64,000 nt of DNA, from positions 434,001 through 498,000 of the forward strand of contig VZSF01004846.1 in NCBI GenBank assembly GCA_013398295.1. The letters are read 5' to 3'. The translations under genes and the position numbers were made by a program. This document shows positions 12,678 to 24,669 of this stretch, one piece after another; within the stretch, counting starts at the first letter, position 1, and each line of letters opens with the position of its first letter. The DNA comes from Chionis minor (lineage: Eukaryota; Chordata; Aves; Charadriiformes; Chionididae). A model generated the notes under the pieces. That model did not search any database. It worked only from the letters and a program-made list of their open reading frames with translations, and was not told the DNA's origin.

Positions 12678-12761
12678 CTAAAAAGCATGTTTGATATTTG
12701 GGCAGTGGCCTCTTTCTGAACAACAGTATCAGAATACATAATTTATTTAGAGTCAATGGTG
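12678..12761 (-). CDS. Candidate exon of the unidentified gene (low confidence)
   Basis: An 84-nt minus-strand block between acceptor CTGTATGTCAG (AG at 12763-12762) and donor TTTTTAG|GTAAAT (GT at 12677-12676), phase 1 at both ends. The 27-codon translation is Leu-rich (LNKLCILILLFRKRPLPKYQ). A second frame also reads plausibly across part of it, so the coding frame is uncertain. Because its length is a multiple of three it could be skipped without changing the frame. Confidence 0.3.
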
Positions 12762-13268
12762 CTGACATACAGGTGAGTAAACCAATCAACGCATAAAGAT
12801 GAAACAAAGGCATGCAGAAGTAACATAGATAAATATCTTGTGTACCTATGCAAAACCTAGAATAACCAAACTACCCAGGTCACCAAAAAAAAAAAAATAC
12901 AATAAGCAGGTACATAAAGTCAACTGAAGTATTCTTACAAATCCATCAGACAGTCAAGCTTTACTACTACAGCTACTCAAAATAATCCATTTTACTGTGA
13001 ATAGCTATGGAAAATATAGGCAAATGAAATGAGAATCATTTCACACATGTAGTCAACGTTAACACTTCTTAGAATTCCCCAAGTGACTGTCCTTCTCCTG
13101 ATGAAGGATCATTTCTTGTGTTTTTAAAACCTCCTCTGGTGGAGGACAAGCACAAAGTACCTTTTATCAAAGCCATTTTAAAAACAAATGGAGAGTTGTA
13201 AAAAAAAAAAAGTCATCTGACTAAAGTCATAACAAATGGCCCGTGGGTTGGGTAGTGCTGTGACTTAC

Positions 13269-13365
13269 ACTCTTCATATTGCTGCATTGTCAGGACATCC
13301 TTTGGTATTATTTTGAACAGGAACTCCTCTGATAAGGAGCTAACTAAGGTATTCACTATCAACAC
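13269..13365 (-). CDS. Candidate exon of the unidentified gene
   Basis: A 97-nt minus-strand exon with acceptor ...AACATGCTAG (AG at 13367-13366) and a consensus donor AGAGT|GTAAGT (GT at 13268-13267). It is entered in phase 0, so it can follow the zinc-finger exon at 14789-14857 directly, and is left in phase 1. The peptide (SSLSEEFLFKIIPKDVLTMQ and a YEE end) reads like real protein. Another frame upstream (PELVLLFDNML...) also looks protein-like but would need a frameshift to join; I prefer the unbroken reading. Confidence 0.45.
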
Positions 13366-14788
13366 CTAGCATGTTATCAAACAGGAGCACAAGCTCAGGA
13401 CTTTTACGATTACATCAAAATATGGCGATACAAAAACTTCGAGATAACTCCATGAATTCTGATGATCTTCTGCCAACACACACAGTAGATTTCATAATTT
13501 AAACTGAGGAATTAGAGGTAAATGAAAACAATGCTGACATGATCTCGGAGAGTTATTCCTACAGAAATGCAGTCACGTGACTTACCAGGACTCCACACAC
13601 CAACATTAACATTTAACATCTAACAAGCATCCAGTTTTCAACCTTTCTGATTCTTGTTCACTATCAGCTTGCAGTCCTTCTAAAGTCTGACAGATGTAGC
13701 ATAGCATACACTGATTTCCAAGAATGAAACAGAAGGAAAACTACATGCAGATTTTCTAAGGAAAAAAAAATAATCAGTTTTTCCACTTTAGAAGTGATAA
13801 ACAGCTATAATCAGATTGCTATGAAGCTTAGCTAGAAAATAAAAAGAAACAATCATAAAACCAAAAGAACTTGCATCAGCAAGAACATTTGGCAAGACAT
13901 GAAGAATACTACAGTACTGTACACTTCTACTGGATCAACAGGGAACAAGACTGAATCCTGCAGGGGGCAAGGGGGGGAAGTGTTTGGAGAAAGTGGAGCA
14001 AGTGACTCAAGAGTCAATGCTATTAAAGTGATCAGCAAACAGGTAACAAAATAGTAACGTGTCTTGAAAACCAAGAGGTGGGGAGATGCCCCCCATCTAC
14101 AACTGAAAGGGGCACACTCCAGGAAAAATACGATGTTATTAAGAACACATTAGAGGAGGCACTTCAGTGCCACAATACAAACAGAACAGAGGAAAGTACC
14201 GACAGCTGAGTATGTCTCCATATAAACCGCAGAATTTTAAACAGAAGATAATCACCAGCCAATCAACAGTAAAAAGTTCGAACACTTATAAAAGCCTCCT
14301 CCCTAAATACAACCTCACAAAATCTTGGCTAATAATTCAAGCACAAAACAAGCCAAGGCAGTAAACCCTTCAAATTCTCCAAAGAGAACCATATGAGTTG
14401 GTAGTTAAGCCTATGTAAATCCTGTAGGAAATCTTAATTGATGTTACTATCAATGTACTAAGAAAGCTAGTTTTTTTCAAAGTACAGGCGAGTTGTGTTG
14501 ACTTGTAAAACAGGACAAGTACTTTTACCAACTGTATCCGAAACAGAAGTTTGCATTCTTTCACCATCTGTGACTTCCATGTAATTCACATGTTAATTCC
14601 ACAATTAACACACATTTACCTTTAGGTACATCTTTTTCTTGGGATTTTCCAAGCAAATTACTGTTTACAAATCTATCAATGAGTTAGATAAGCACTTGAA
14701 GCCACGTGAAATCAACAACTGATCAACTACAACAATCCAAGATCTATAATTAAGTTTGCATATGCACTTAATATGGAAAAAAGGTTAC

Positions 14789-14857
14789 CTTTCTATGCTT
14801 TGCACCACGATAGTGTGACTGAAGACTTATAGAACTCATACACGGAACTTTACAAAC
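14789..14857 (-). CDS. Coding exon 2: second half of a U1/matrin-type zinc finger
   Basis: A 69-nt minus-strand exon between acceptor TTTTTAG (AG at 14859-14858) and donor AAG|GTAACC (GT at 14788-14787), 23 codons, phase 0 at both ends. Joined to the previous exon (which ends FYCE) it gives CEVC, then 12 residues, then HYRGAKH. This is the C-x2-C-x12-H-x5-H pattern of U1/matrin-type C2H2 fingers. That class usually binds double-stranded or structured RNA, or helps assemble ribonucleoprotein. The spacing is complete and all four ligands are present (Cys24, Cys27, His40, His46 by my numbering). The basic 'KHRK' end is typical. Which member of the class this is, I cannot say. Confidence 0.8.
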
Positions 14858-15812
14858 CTAAAAAGATAAATTGAAAGCACATCTTCAGTTATCTATGGAT
14901 ATTCTCTAGTTGGTAAATTATAAGAACTGGAAACACATCCATTTCTACAGCTTAATGGTCTTCCTTGGCTTAAACACTACAATTTGCATGACATTTAGGA
15001 AAGCCACATACCACTAAAGTGACTAGAAACAGTGTGCAAATCTGTTCAAATGATATTTAAATACATGTTTAAATATACTGGGTGGTATGAATCTTCCAAG
15101 AGCCTCTCCCTTCCCCGCTACCACCACCTTCTAAATTCTTAAGTTTTCTAAACTTCTGCAGGCTGGGAAGCCAACAAAAAGGCGTGATCGTATAGTGACT
15201 AAAAGGCAGAGACAAAGTTATGCCTTAGAATAACTGGAACTCCACTCATTGTCACATCAAAGAGACCAGAAAAACAATGGAGGAAGACATGTGCATTTCA
15301 TTAAGACCAACAGCCACACATATATTATTACAATAATTAATGGAAGACAACACAGATCTACAATCATTTCTTACTATCTTTAGCTGCAAAAAGCAGTTAC
15401 TAATATTTGCTAATATTGTCTGTTATCTTGACATACTGTCCCAGAAGTTTAATAGGCCACCAAAAAAAAAAGTCACTGCTAGAACAATGACTGACAAATC
15501 TGACACGTTCCTACCCAAAGCTGTAGCCTTTACAGTCACCTATGAGAAATACTTAACCGAGATTTCAAAAACTACAACTAAGGACCGTTATACTGCACCT
15601 GTGACTGCTCAAGAACAAACTGAATTCACCAAACTCTAGGACCAGTAGCTCTTCCAGGGACCGACCATGTTATTCTCCACATTAAGGGCTTCTCTCACAA
15701 GTTTGCCACGCTACATCTAGGTTGAGCCTCCATTTCTAAGAGCACGGACTTTTAATACCTTAGGCCTGTATTTTAGCATATAGTCTGAAAAGCCATCAAG
15801 AAACGCACTCAC

Positions 15813-15887
15813 TTCACAATAAAATATTTTTTTTTCAGATTCCGGTTTGCCATCTTCTGGCTTAACTTCTTCACTCACAGCGCTCAT
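15813..15887 (-). CDS. First coding exon of the unidentified U1-type zinc-finger gene
   Basis: Minus-strand exon with ATG at 15887-15885 and donor GAA|GTGAGT (GT at 15812-15811): 25 codons, acidic and polar (MSAVSEEVKPEDGKPESEKK), then IFYCE, the start of the zinc finger completed by the next exon. Two acceptors lie just upstream on the minus strand: a strong one after a long T-rich tract (GTGCGCAG, AG at 15907-15906) and another directly before the ATG (TTTTGCAG, AG at 15890-15889). The 5' UTR is therefore probably spliced from a non-coding first exon in the CpG island at 16.1-17.3 kb. I chose this ATG because it is the first in the frame after those acceptors and the frame leads into the finger. 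Confidence 0.75.
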
Positions 15888-16129
15888 CCTGCAAAACTGG
15901 GTTCACTGCGCACAATGAAAAAAAAAAAATAAAAAAAATCATCCAAGTCTTGTTTATACGGCACTTTTCAGCAAACAATTGGGGGCGGGAAGGGAAGCGT
16001 TCGTTAGTCGGATGAATTAAGTTGATCGATTTGTTTCAACGCGTTTCTAGATGAAACCACATCTTCTTATCACCAGGACACCCGCACAGCCTTAATTAAG
16101 CCTTCCCGTCGAGGTACCCGCCCCGTTCG

Positions 16130-17290
16130 TCCTTCTGGGGAGGTTTCACAGACAAGCCGTAGCTGCCACCCCCGCCCCGGGGAGCGCCGCTCTCCGCCCG
16201 CGCCCAGCCCCGCTGCCCTCCGCCAGCCGCTGGAGACACGGCGGTACCTCAGCGCCGCTCTCCCCCGCTGCCCGCCCCTGCCCGGCGCCTGCCTCTAGCG
16301 GGGCGAGCAGGCCCGGGGCCACCCCCTCCGCCCTGCCGGCGCGGCCCCAGGCGGGCCGGTAACGACGGCAGACACCCCCCCGCGCCCCCAACGGCATCCG
16401 GGAGCTCCAAACCTCCCCCTTCGTCACTTCCGCTGCCCCACGGCCAAACCGGCGACCGCCTCAGCACCACTCCCCCCCGTCCAGCGGGCAAGCAGCCAAT
16501 AGGCACGAAGCCACCCGCCTCCAACCAATGGGCAGCCAGCACCGCCTCGCTAAGCCCGCCCCGCCCGCCCCGGCGACTTCCTGGCGCCCCCTGGCGGGCG
16601 GGAGGAGGCCAGCGCAGGCCCAAGTAACGGCACGGAACGGAGAGCAGCGGCCGCGGCCGCGGCCGCGGCCGCCCGCTCGGCCGCCGGGTTTGCGACGTCC
16701 GGGCCTTGCAGTAAGGGGCAGGAAACACGCTCGGCAACGGTCGTAATTTAAATGCAAATATTTATTTTAAAATGTCTTAACTTTACGCTTCCGACTGGTA
16801 ATAAATGTAAAATATAATTTAAGAAATACACTTGGAAGTTCCTTCTAAAAGCAGACAGAAAACCGTACAAAAAAAAAAAAAAATCAAAAACAACCAAACA
16901 ACAGAAAAGTGCACCGGTTTTAACAAAATTCCAAAATATCAAATATCCACGTTTTACTGCCTGTTTTTAATTAGCCGGCTAAGTGATACATCTTGACGTC
17001 GATTATAGTCATATACGAAGCAGCACAGTCGATACTGGTTAGGTTGCGTGTTTACCAGAGGGGGGTTTCGCCAAGCGGCTGTGCCTTGGCAGGAGTTGCT
17101 GGGTTGGTTTCCCGCCGGGCAGGGAACGGCCATCCTGTCGGAGGCCGGAGCCGTGTCTGCCCGGCCGCTGGGGCTGCCCCGCGTCCTTCGGCTCTCCAAG
17201 CAGCCAGCACGCGGGCCCCGGGCCCGAACGGCACGCCTCAACGCACACCTTCCAACCCGTACGGTTTCCCGTAACGCCCGGGTGGTTGCA
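16130..17290. promoter_or_regulatory. CpG island, probable promoter of the zinc-finger gene
   Basis: About 1.1 kb strongly enriched in G+C and CpG compared with the AT-rich flanks. It contains two CCAAT boxes (16496-16500 and 16525-16529), clustered Sp1-type GC boxes near 16553-16572 (gcccgccccgcccgcc), a (GCGGCC) repeat at 16647-16672 and one TTGCGTG motif at 17044-17050. It lies directly upstream, on the minus strand, of the first coding exon at 15887. The high-GC open frames here, up to 162 codons, are composition artefacts. Divergent transcription to the right is possible, but I see no supporting exon. Confidence 0.75.
16647..16672 (+). repeat. GCGGCC hexamer repeat
   Basis: Four tandem GCGGCC units followed by GC, inside the CpG island. 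This makes overlapping NotI-type palindromes, a natural spot for length variation. Confidence 0.9.
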
Positions 17291-17299
17291 GTGTTCTCT

Positions 17300-20200
17300 C
17301 CAGAAATGCGCCCTTGAATTTTTGGGGATCGTGCAATACCAGTTTGGGCAAAACTGTCGGCGAGATCTCCATGCACCTTTATTAATCTTCTCCTCCACCG
17401 TGTTTCCTTGGGAGGAGCAGGAATGGCACTTCTAGCACAGGATTATTAGCGGAGTTTGATGACAGATAATACCCCTTTTCAAGATGAATGGTATTATTTG
17501 TACTGGTATTTTTCATGGGCGTTTCCGTAACAGAGTCCTTTACATGGAGTCAAATTAAAACGCTTGATAATTCTTTGTGGTTCCAATCTCAAAATCTAAA
17601 ATGGACTAATTGAAAACACTGCACTGTATATGTTGCGTAATGCTTCCATACCCTTCTTTTACAAAAAATTACAAATTAAAAGTGCAATTGCACAGTGAAG
17701 GAATAAACGTGTAGAAAAAAATAAGAGAAACAAAAAAGGAGAAAATGGGTTCCTTGATTTTTTGAAAGAGAGACCAGGTCTAAACACAAAAGGATTTGGC
17801 AGTACGTATACTTGCAGAACTAAACTGTTGGTGGTAGCTCAGAGTTTCTCGGCAGTGCAGCCTCCTGAAGAGAGCGTGTTTCACCAGCAAAGCGACCTTT
17901 TTTCTGTTTTAGGAGTACAGCTGTATGTAGTGAGTACCGCTGTCTTATTAAGGAGGGCCGGGGGGAGATGGGGGATTGCACTTCTGCCTAACACTGTTCT
18001 TTTGGCAAACCTTCTGAAGTCTGCCTAAAGTGGAAATAAAACTACAGACGCAGAAAACAGAAAGGGTGGAGGCCGCAATCCACCATCCTATAAAGTCAAG
18101 AAGGTAAAAAAGCTAGAGGAAGAAAAAGGAAAAGTTTTTTTGATGGACACAGCTGCCTTTAAGGAAGAAAGTGTTCTTTGGTTTTCTTAAGAAGCTGTGT
18201 AGGGGGGAAGAGGTTTGAGGAAGGACCCTTTCAGAAGAGGGAAGTTCATTGACCATGTAGAGGAATAATATTTTTGGCTATGATAAGAGTAGAAAGAAAA
18301 CCGAATACTGTTACTGAGAAGTGAGATAACTTTTGCCTTTTTGAAGTTTTTTGTTAGAAGGACAAAATTTTAAAAAAACCACACAACGGTTGATGCTTGC
18401 CTCTCCTTGTCTCTCAGTTCAAATGAACAAAGGGAGGATACATACAATCCAAAAGGGTTTTTTTTAAATTAAAAAAGAAAAGAAAAGAAAAAAATAGAGG
18501 TTCAGAAGGGAGAGACCAAGGTGTGACCTAAGAAGAGGCAGAACAGCAGTGTAATTCCTACGACACCCTCCTGTGCAAAATGGGGAGTTCTAGAACAGAA
18601 CTTCACCTGATTTAACATAGCTTTTAAATTAGTTAAATACAATTACTGAGACTAGCTAAGCAGCTGATGTTCTTTCCATTACCTTCTGCCACATATTTGT
18701 ATTAGTCATTGGAATACCTTAATTTGACCAATACAAATGTGGAACTGGAAGTTTTGGCTGTAGTACAGCTGTCCCTGAAGCCCTGTTGCATCAAGGAAGT
18801 CCTGAGCAACTTCAGACTGCCCAGTTAGAGCACCAGCTGCACGACTGAGCTACAATGGCCGGCAGCAAGAGAGCCGATGCAGACACTGAATTTGCCAGAG
18901 TTTCGAAGACTAACCCCAGGAAAGGAACAGGAGCACTTCATGCCACCTAGAATGATGTTTTCAGTCTGACTGAGAAATACAACTTAGCATCGAATTACCT
19001 CAATCCTTGTTTTCAAGATACTATTTTCAGCCCAAAAAGTTACAAATTCAGTTCTACAGAAAAAATAAGGACACGATTTCAGAGCACAGAGTTACTTGCA
19101 GTGGGTGGAGAATTAATGCTGTAGTCACAGAATAATTGCACCTTGACAGCAATATATCAGTCAAGGTGATATTTTTTGCTTCCCAAAATTTGTCTTAATC
19201 TTTTTTTACTTTCCATTCAAACCTCCACCAAAAGGAAGTCTTTGCCTAAGAACAGACAAGTGCTCAGACCTCCGTATATGTTTTTTTTTAAAAGTACTTT
19301 GCGGTTTTAGTATATCAGCCTGTCACTGATGATTTTGTTCAGAAGCATGACTGATAGTGAGATAGAGAAATGTATTTATAATGACAAGAACATACACCAC
19401 ATGTATTCAAACACAACAAAGATATATTTTTCAGGGTGGTAGTGTCTATGAACATAAGCTACTGGCAGCCCTCTTGTATGAGTCTCCTTCAGCTAGATAA
19501 AAACCGTGTGACTACAACCCGAGCTTGGCCACCTGCAGAATCTCTTTGCTCACTACGCATGTTACAGAAGTCTGCTTCAGTTGCGACACAGGGTTTCCCA
19601 TAGGACTTCGCAAGATTTAAAAGAGAGGAAGAAATTCCAGGGAAAGAAACTACTTTTCTAGTGAGAAATTTCCTACAGTCCATTTTAGGTTCAGGGGTTT
19701 TGTCTCAATATAATCAGAACTAAGTCTTCCCATTTTTAATGTTTGCACTAAGACAGGAGAGAGAAAGAGGGGAAGAGAGCAGAAAGAAAAGACAAGAAAA
19801 GTAGAACAATGGCTCTATACCTCCATCATTCTGAGGTTGGGTTTTTTAGTTACATGACACTCGGATGAAAGAAAATGAGCACGTTAACTTTTTTCCCACT
19901 ATCTAAGGCAATGTATATATTCATAGGTAGGGGAAACGGTCATCACACATGTAAGACAAATTAATGGCTTTTCTTAAATAACTGGAGTGTGTGAGGCTGT
20001 CCCGTATGGCTTCAACACAGAGAGTTATGAAAGGCTTCTAGGCAGCAGAAACTGATCTTATCCCGCAGAATACTCCTGGCCTCAGGCTTGTTGTGTCCCA
20101 CTTAAGTACTTTAAGCACTAGGAATCTCAGGAAGAATTGCACATGCCCTGCCGATCTCAATGCCGTATCAAAGGATCAGCACCTAAAGTCTTACCAACCT

Positions 20201-21990
20201 GGCTGATGCATAAAGGTCAGAGGAGACTCAGTTCTAAGGACTACTACTAAGTTTTAAGACTACGTTACTGTGTTCTAATGAAGGGTGATTAAAACATAGA
20301 GATATACTTCACATTACCTTATTACAATCAAAGAGTAGGAAGTCAGTCTTTCCTGCAGAGAATTTAGGTACAGTCCCTTGATCTTCCATTTCACTACTTA
20401 AATCTCCAAACTGAGGACCAAATGAAACCAGCTTACCCCTTGCAAACTGCTGCCCTCACTTCAGATTTTCAAAACAAAGCTCTGCTTTGGTGTCCAAGGA
20501 ATCCAAAGTGAATATAAATTCCTGATAGTGTTATCTATAGTGGAGGTCTGCCACTGGTGTAACTGCATCCCAGCAAACCTTAGAAAATTTTCGGTGTACA
20601 AATTTACCCCTAGCTCAAATCAGGTTATGGTTTTCAGTAAAAATAGTGGCTTACAACAGTGTACTTCAGTTGGACTAGCATTTGTATGGTGCTCAGCAGC
20701 GGTCTGCTAATAGTTAAAGTCAGGCCACATTTTCAGTAAAGACAAGACCCTAATCAACAGTCCTAGAATTAATAATAGTCTCTGCTGTCTGTGCACTGAA
20801 TAACATCTCAGAGGGAGACACATTCTCAGAGCTTTTAGAACTGCTCACCTTCCATACCAAAAAATACCCTCCCCAAACACAAGACTTCATAAGGTCATTC
20901 TGCCTCAGCCTCTGGAGAGTTTACGGCTGAAGAAGTCTGAATGCTACCATCATTCAGGTGTTAGAGGCATGCACTGGAAAAAGAAAGGCATTTCTTTCAG
21001 CCTGAGTGCGTTTGATTGGGCATTTCTTCTACAAGAACAATTATTTATTTTGTTGTTACAATAAATGCATTGGGAGGCTACTAAAACAGACTTTAGGGCT
21101 GTGCTTGAGGGATATAAATACCAGCTTATTAAGGATAAAAGCTTAACACCAATGATTGAAAACACCTTAAACCTTACTTGTCAGTGCTAGGTTTTAAAAT
21201 AATACCAAAGCAACAGCAACCACTAAGAAAATGTAACTGTTTAAAACAACTGCTCTGTCTTTTGTTTAGTGATCAGTGTCAGGGGATCATTAAAGTCTGC
21301 ATACAAGTGGTTTTAGAAGACTAAGTCAGTGGCAATTTAACAGGCTACAATACAACATCAGATTTCAGTCCAGACTCAATACAGGGTGTGTGTCTGCTGA
21401 GAGACTGAAGAAATATTGTGCCTTAAAAGCAGATAGCAAGAGGTTCTTTTTTAGTGCTTGTTTCCTCTGTCCTTTCCAAATGGTGTGATATACCAAGTAC
21501 TTAGAAGGAACTGGTCTTTATTTACTATTAACAGAGGTTAGCGATTGTCCAAAAAGAGGATAAGCTGTTGATCTCTTTATAAACACAATTCTTAGGAGAC
21601 TGCTGCATGCGTGTGATAACTTACAGACTAGAAAGAATTCCACTGGCACAGTGTTTTTTTATGTGAGACCTAGAGTAACAACTGGGCCAAATTCAAACAT
21701 GATGTGCAGGACAAGTGTGTTTTTCTTGGGTTCAGACTTCATGGAGCAATAAGGAAGCAAACCTGACTGCATTTACACAGGGGCGAGGTGACATCTCACT
21801 TTTGAGTCACACGTTCATCCGCCCTGCTAGAAGGCTGTTACATTTCTCGTATCAGATTAGGTTCTCTTACATGCAGAAGCTTCATCTATCTCTATAATAT
21901 CAACTGAGGTGCATAACGTGTGGGCGGGCTTTGTTTGGAATGTGAGAAAAATCATCCCAATTGAAATAACCCAGGAAAGCCTTAGAGTAG
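17300..21990. other. Intergenic stretch between the zinc-finger gene promoter and the AHRR 3' end
   Basis: AT-rich sequence with no exon chain, no RNA gene and no recognisable mobile element. Open frames are all under 90 codons and isolated. Minus-strand AATAAA motifs exist near 21516 and 21040 (read as tttatt on plus) and could extend the AHRR 3' UTR beyond the two candidates given below. Confidence 0.55.
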
Positions 21991-22015
21991 GTAGAGTTAT
22001 GTCAACAAAATAGCC

Positions 22016-24669
22016 TTTATTGTGTAAGAGAGAGATCTATAGAGAACTTCTGTTGTTCGTATAAGTTAACTTCCACACGGAGGAGAGAAATCTGGCTGGT
22101 ATAGTTCTCCTACTGTAGTCATGCCTGGAAATATGTCTAAGCAGAGACAAGGCATTCAGTGGCACAGTCCTCTACAGAGTGGCACCTGGTGTGACCACTT
22201 ACATCCATGCAAAATGGCACCAGTATGTCCAGACGAGGATAATAGTGTTTTACAGTCATGTTGCATCAATGTAAATGATGAGAGAAGGTACAAGGTAGCA
22301 TGAAACGAAGCCCAGGTACTCTCCTTCAGAGGGCTGTGACACTGAGTCCAAGCATGGAATTAAAGGAGCAGCTTTTCAGCAGTCATGCTGACGTGTCCTC
22401 CACTTGTCCCCAGACGTCTGTTCCCACAATACACCGTCTCCACACTATCCCATTTTGGCCAGGTAACTACACAAGGAGCTAGACTGGCAAATCTTACAGG
22501 GTTCATAGCACAACCCTACCAGCAGAGTGTTTGGCAGCGGGATGTAAGCAGTGCCACTGCTGCAAGCCAAGCAATGGTCTGTGAGAGCTGCTCCGAGAAA
22601 GCCTAAAAGGAACTGCTGCTCTTATTTTCATAGATAGTGAATCAACAAGGCAGACCTGTGCACCACCATTGATACCTGACAGCCTCACTCTACGTGAGTA
22701 TCCAGTTTGCTTGCCCAGAAGTAGTTTTGCAATTGGGATTAAATTTAAGTGACATGAACAGTGGTGTACCAGAGAGTGGTGTAAAACCCACCACTACAGT
22801 CTTATCTCTGAAAGGGGTCTGATGTTGCATTGCACCCAGTGGTAAGAGTATTAAACCAAGGGCGTCAAGACTGTCTCAAATAAGAGGTAGCACATAACAA
22901 ACAAGGAGTTGATTTACCTCAGACACAAAAAAAGAGAGATGTTCTTATGGCTTGAGTATGGTCAGCTGGACTGTGGCAGATTCAACTTGAGCTACAGGAA
23001 GACTTTATTGCACTTCTCTGCTGTCGACTCTTGCCTTTCTGCTGGCAATGCTGCCTTCTGCAGGGCAGTCATCAAAAGAGACACATGGTCTCTCAACCAT
23101 TTCAGTGTAAAGTGCAGCATTTCAGATCAAACCATTGCTCACAAGCACTTACCTGACATCCAGAAAATGTATATCTTTACATCTGCCAACTCTAACTTAC
23201 AGACAGTAATTTCTGTCAGAGAAGACAGTCTTAGAGAATCACAACCTCCCAGGTGCTGAACCATTCCCCTACCTAGAAACTACATTTATCCCTCTTATTT
23301 ATAGCATTCAGGAGAAGTTTGTGCCACTTTGCTGGCATTTAAAGCCATGCCCTTAGTGGCTAGTAGATAGAGAAATGAAAACTTTATAATTATTTATAAC
23401 ATTTTGAAAAAGAAAACATTCATTATAGGGCTTCTTTAGGAAAGCACATATACATCTAAGCTTTTTTTAATTGATGTGTTTTTTATATAGGTAAAGTTGA
23501 TATAAAATTGAAATAGTGCAATTTTAAAACAAAAGTTAGTGCAGAAGTCAAACTACAACAAGAAAAAACAAAACAGAAGTTGGGGGGGAGGTGTTGTGGA
23601 AATACATTACTGTCCTGTTTGAAAGGAAAGAATGTGAATCTGTTTTCAAAAGCACCAAAGTGCTTTTGAAAGGTATACATCCTCCAGTTAGCTCTCGGTG
23701 AGATTAGGCTTTTCTTTTGGGAATGAAACTAGGATGCTTTTGAAAATAACATATCTAATCTTAGTATGGGATTTGGTTTTGATGGCAGGTGACGATGTCT
23801 TACAAGCTGTAGCAGTCAAAGAGATACCATAAAATTAAAAAGTGCATTTCCTTTGTTAATGTTACAGTAATAGCAAGGAAAATAATTGCAGAAATATTTT
23901 CTTCTCACGTAAATTTAACAGCACTTTATAACTCATTTATAGAAGTGGATAACATGCCATTGTTCAGCTTTTCAAACAGCAACATGGCTTTAAAATGAAA
24001 AAATATGTGTATTAAAACAGTATTATTAAGGAAACTTGGGAAGAACTTCAATTTGAAGTTAACTAATTTCTAATGCATTTTGTGAAAGTCATTTGTTTTA
24101 ATTAATGCTATCCTTTTAAATTAAGATGTTGTATTGGAAAGCCCTTGCCTGTTGCCATTAATTTATGTTGAGATAAAGGAATAGCTGATGCTTCTTATTA
24201 GAGTAGCAAAAAATAAAAATGCAAAAACTCCTAAGGTAAACTGGCCACACTGAAGACCATAAACATTTTCTGTTTGCACAGAGGCATCACATCAGCTTCA
24301 CAAAAACAAACAGAACAAAGGCAGGAAACAGAAATAGCTGGACCTTGGTAATGAACTGTAGACAAGAGAGGAAAGATGATAAAGATAAATTAGCAGGTAT
24401 ACCTGTGCAGTGAGTCATGATTATTTTTCTGTGCCTGAGGTTTTATCTTTCTTTCTTTCTTTCCAAAGATTACTAAGAGAAGAGCAGTGGAGGGGTCAGG
24501 GGAGTGAAGGGTGTGTGTGTCTGTGTCTGGTTTTTCTCACACACAGATGCACACACACACTCAAAATCTTTCCACTGGCTTTGAACCTTAGTAACTCATT
24601 TAACCCAACTGGAAGAGAATCTCCAACTTCTTGCTTTTAACGTTATAAATATTCCAAATGTTATAAAAT
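22016..24669 (-). other. AHRR: AHRR 3' UTR (probable extent)
   Basis: The minus strand after the AHRR stop codon. Two candidate poly(A) signals AATAAA lie at 23009-23004 (UTR about 1.7 kb) and 22021-22016 (about 2.65 kb). The stretch is AT-rich, has no coding signal, and includes a (CTTT)n run near 24450 and interrupted GT/AC repeats at 24511-24560. Which signal is used cannot be decided from sequence. Confidence 0.5.
24446..24560 (+). repeat. Simple repeats (CTTT)n and (GT)n/(AC)n
   Basis: A short CTTT run near 24447-24463 is followed by GTGTGTGT at about 24511-24520 and ACACAC blocks at 24539-24560, all in the AHRR 3' UTR. The GT and AC blocks are mutually complementary and could pair in the transcript. 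Confidence 0.8.

Noticed and set aside
13350..13400. Minus-strand frame reading ELVLLFDNMLGVDSEYL next to the 13.3 kb exon
   Set aside because: It reads like protein but would need a one-base deletion to join SSLSEEFLF. An acceptor at 13367-13366 gives an unbroken exon in the right phase without assuming damage.
13590..13660. Possible exon after the zinc finger (TLEGLQADSEQESERLKTG on minus)
   Set aside because: The phase would fit the finger exon, but the frame ends at TAA before the nearby GTAAGT donor. At best it is the end of a short isoform of about 75 residues; not enough to annotate.
14600..14680. Possible exon with NLLGKSQEKDVPK on the minus strand
   Set aside because: A consensus-like donor (AAAG|GTAAAT) is present, but its phase does not fit the zinc-finger exon at 14789, and the alternative acceptor gives only six codons.
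16249..16737. 162-codon minus-strand frame and several overlapping high-GC frames
   Set aside because: They sit in the CpG island, are open on several frames at once, and read as Arg/Gly/Pro/Ala composition. CpG-rich DNA lacks stop codons for trivial reasons.
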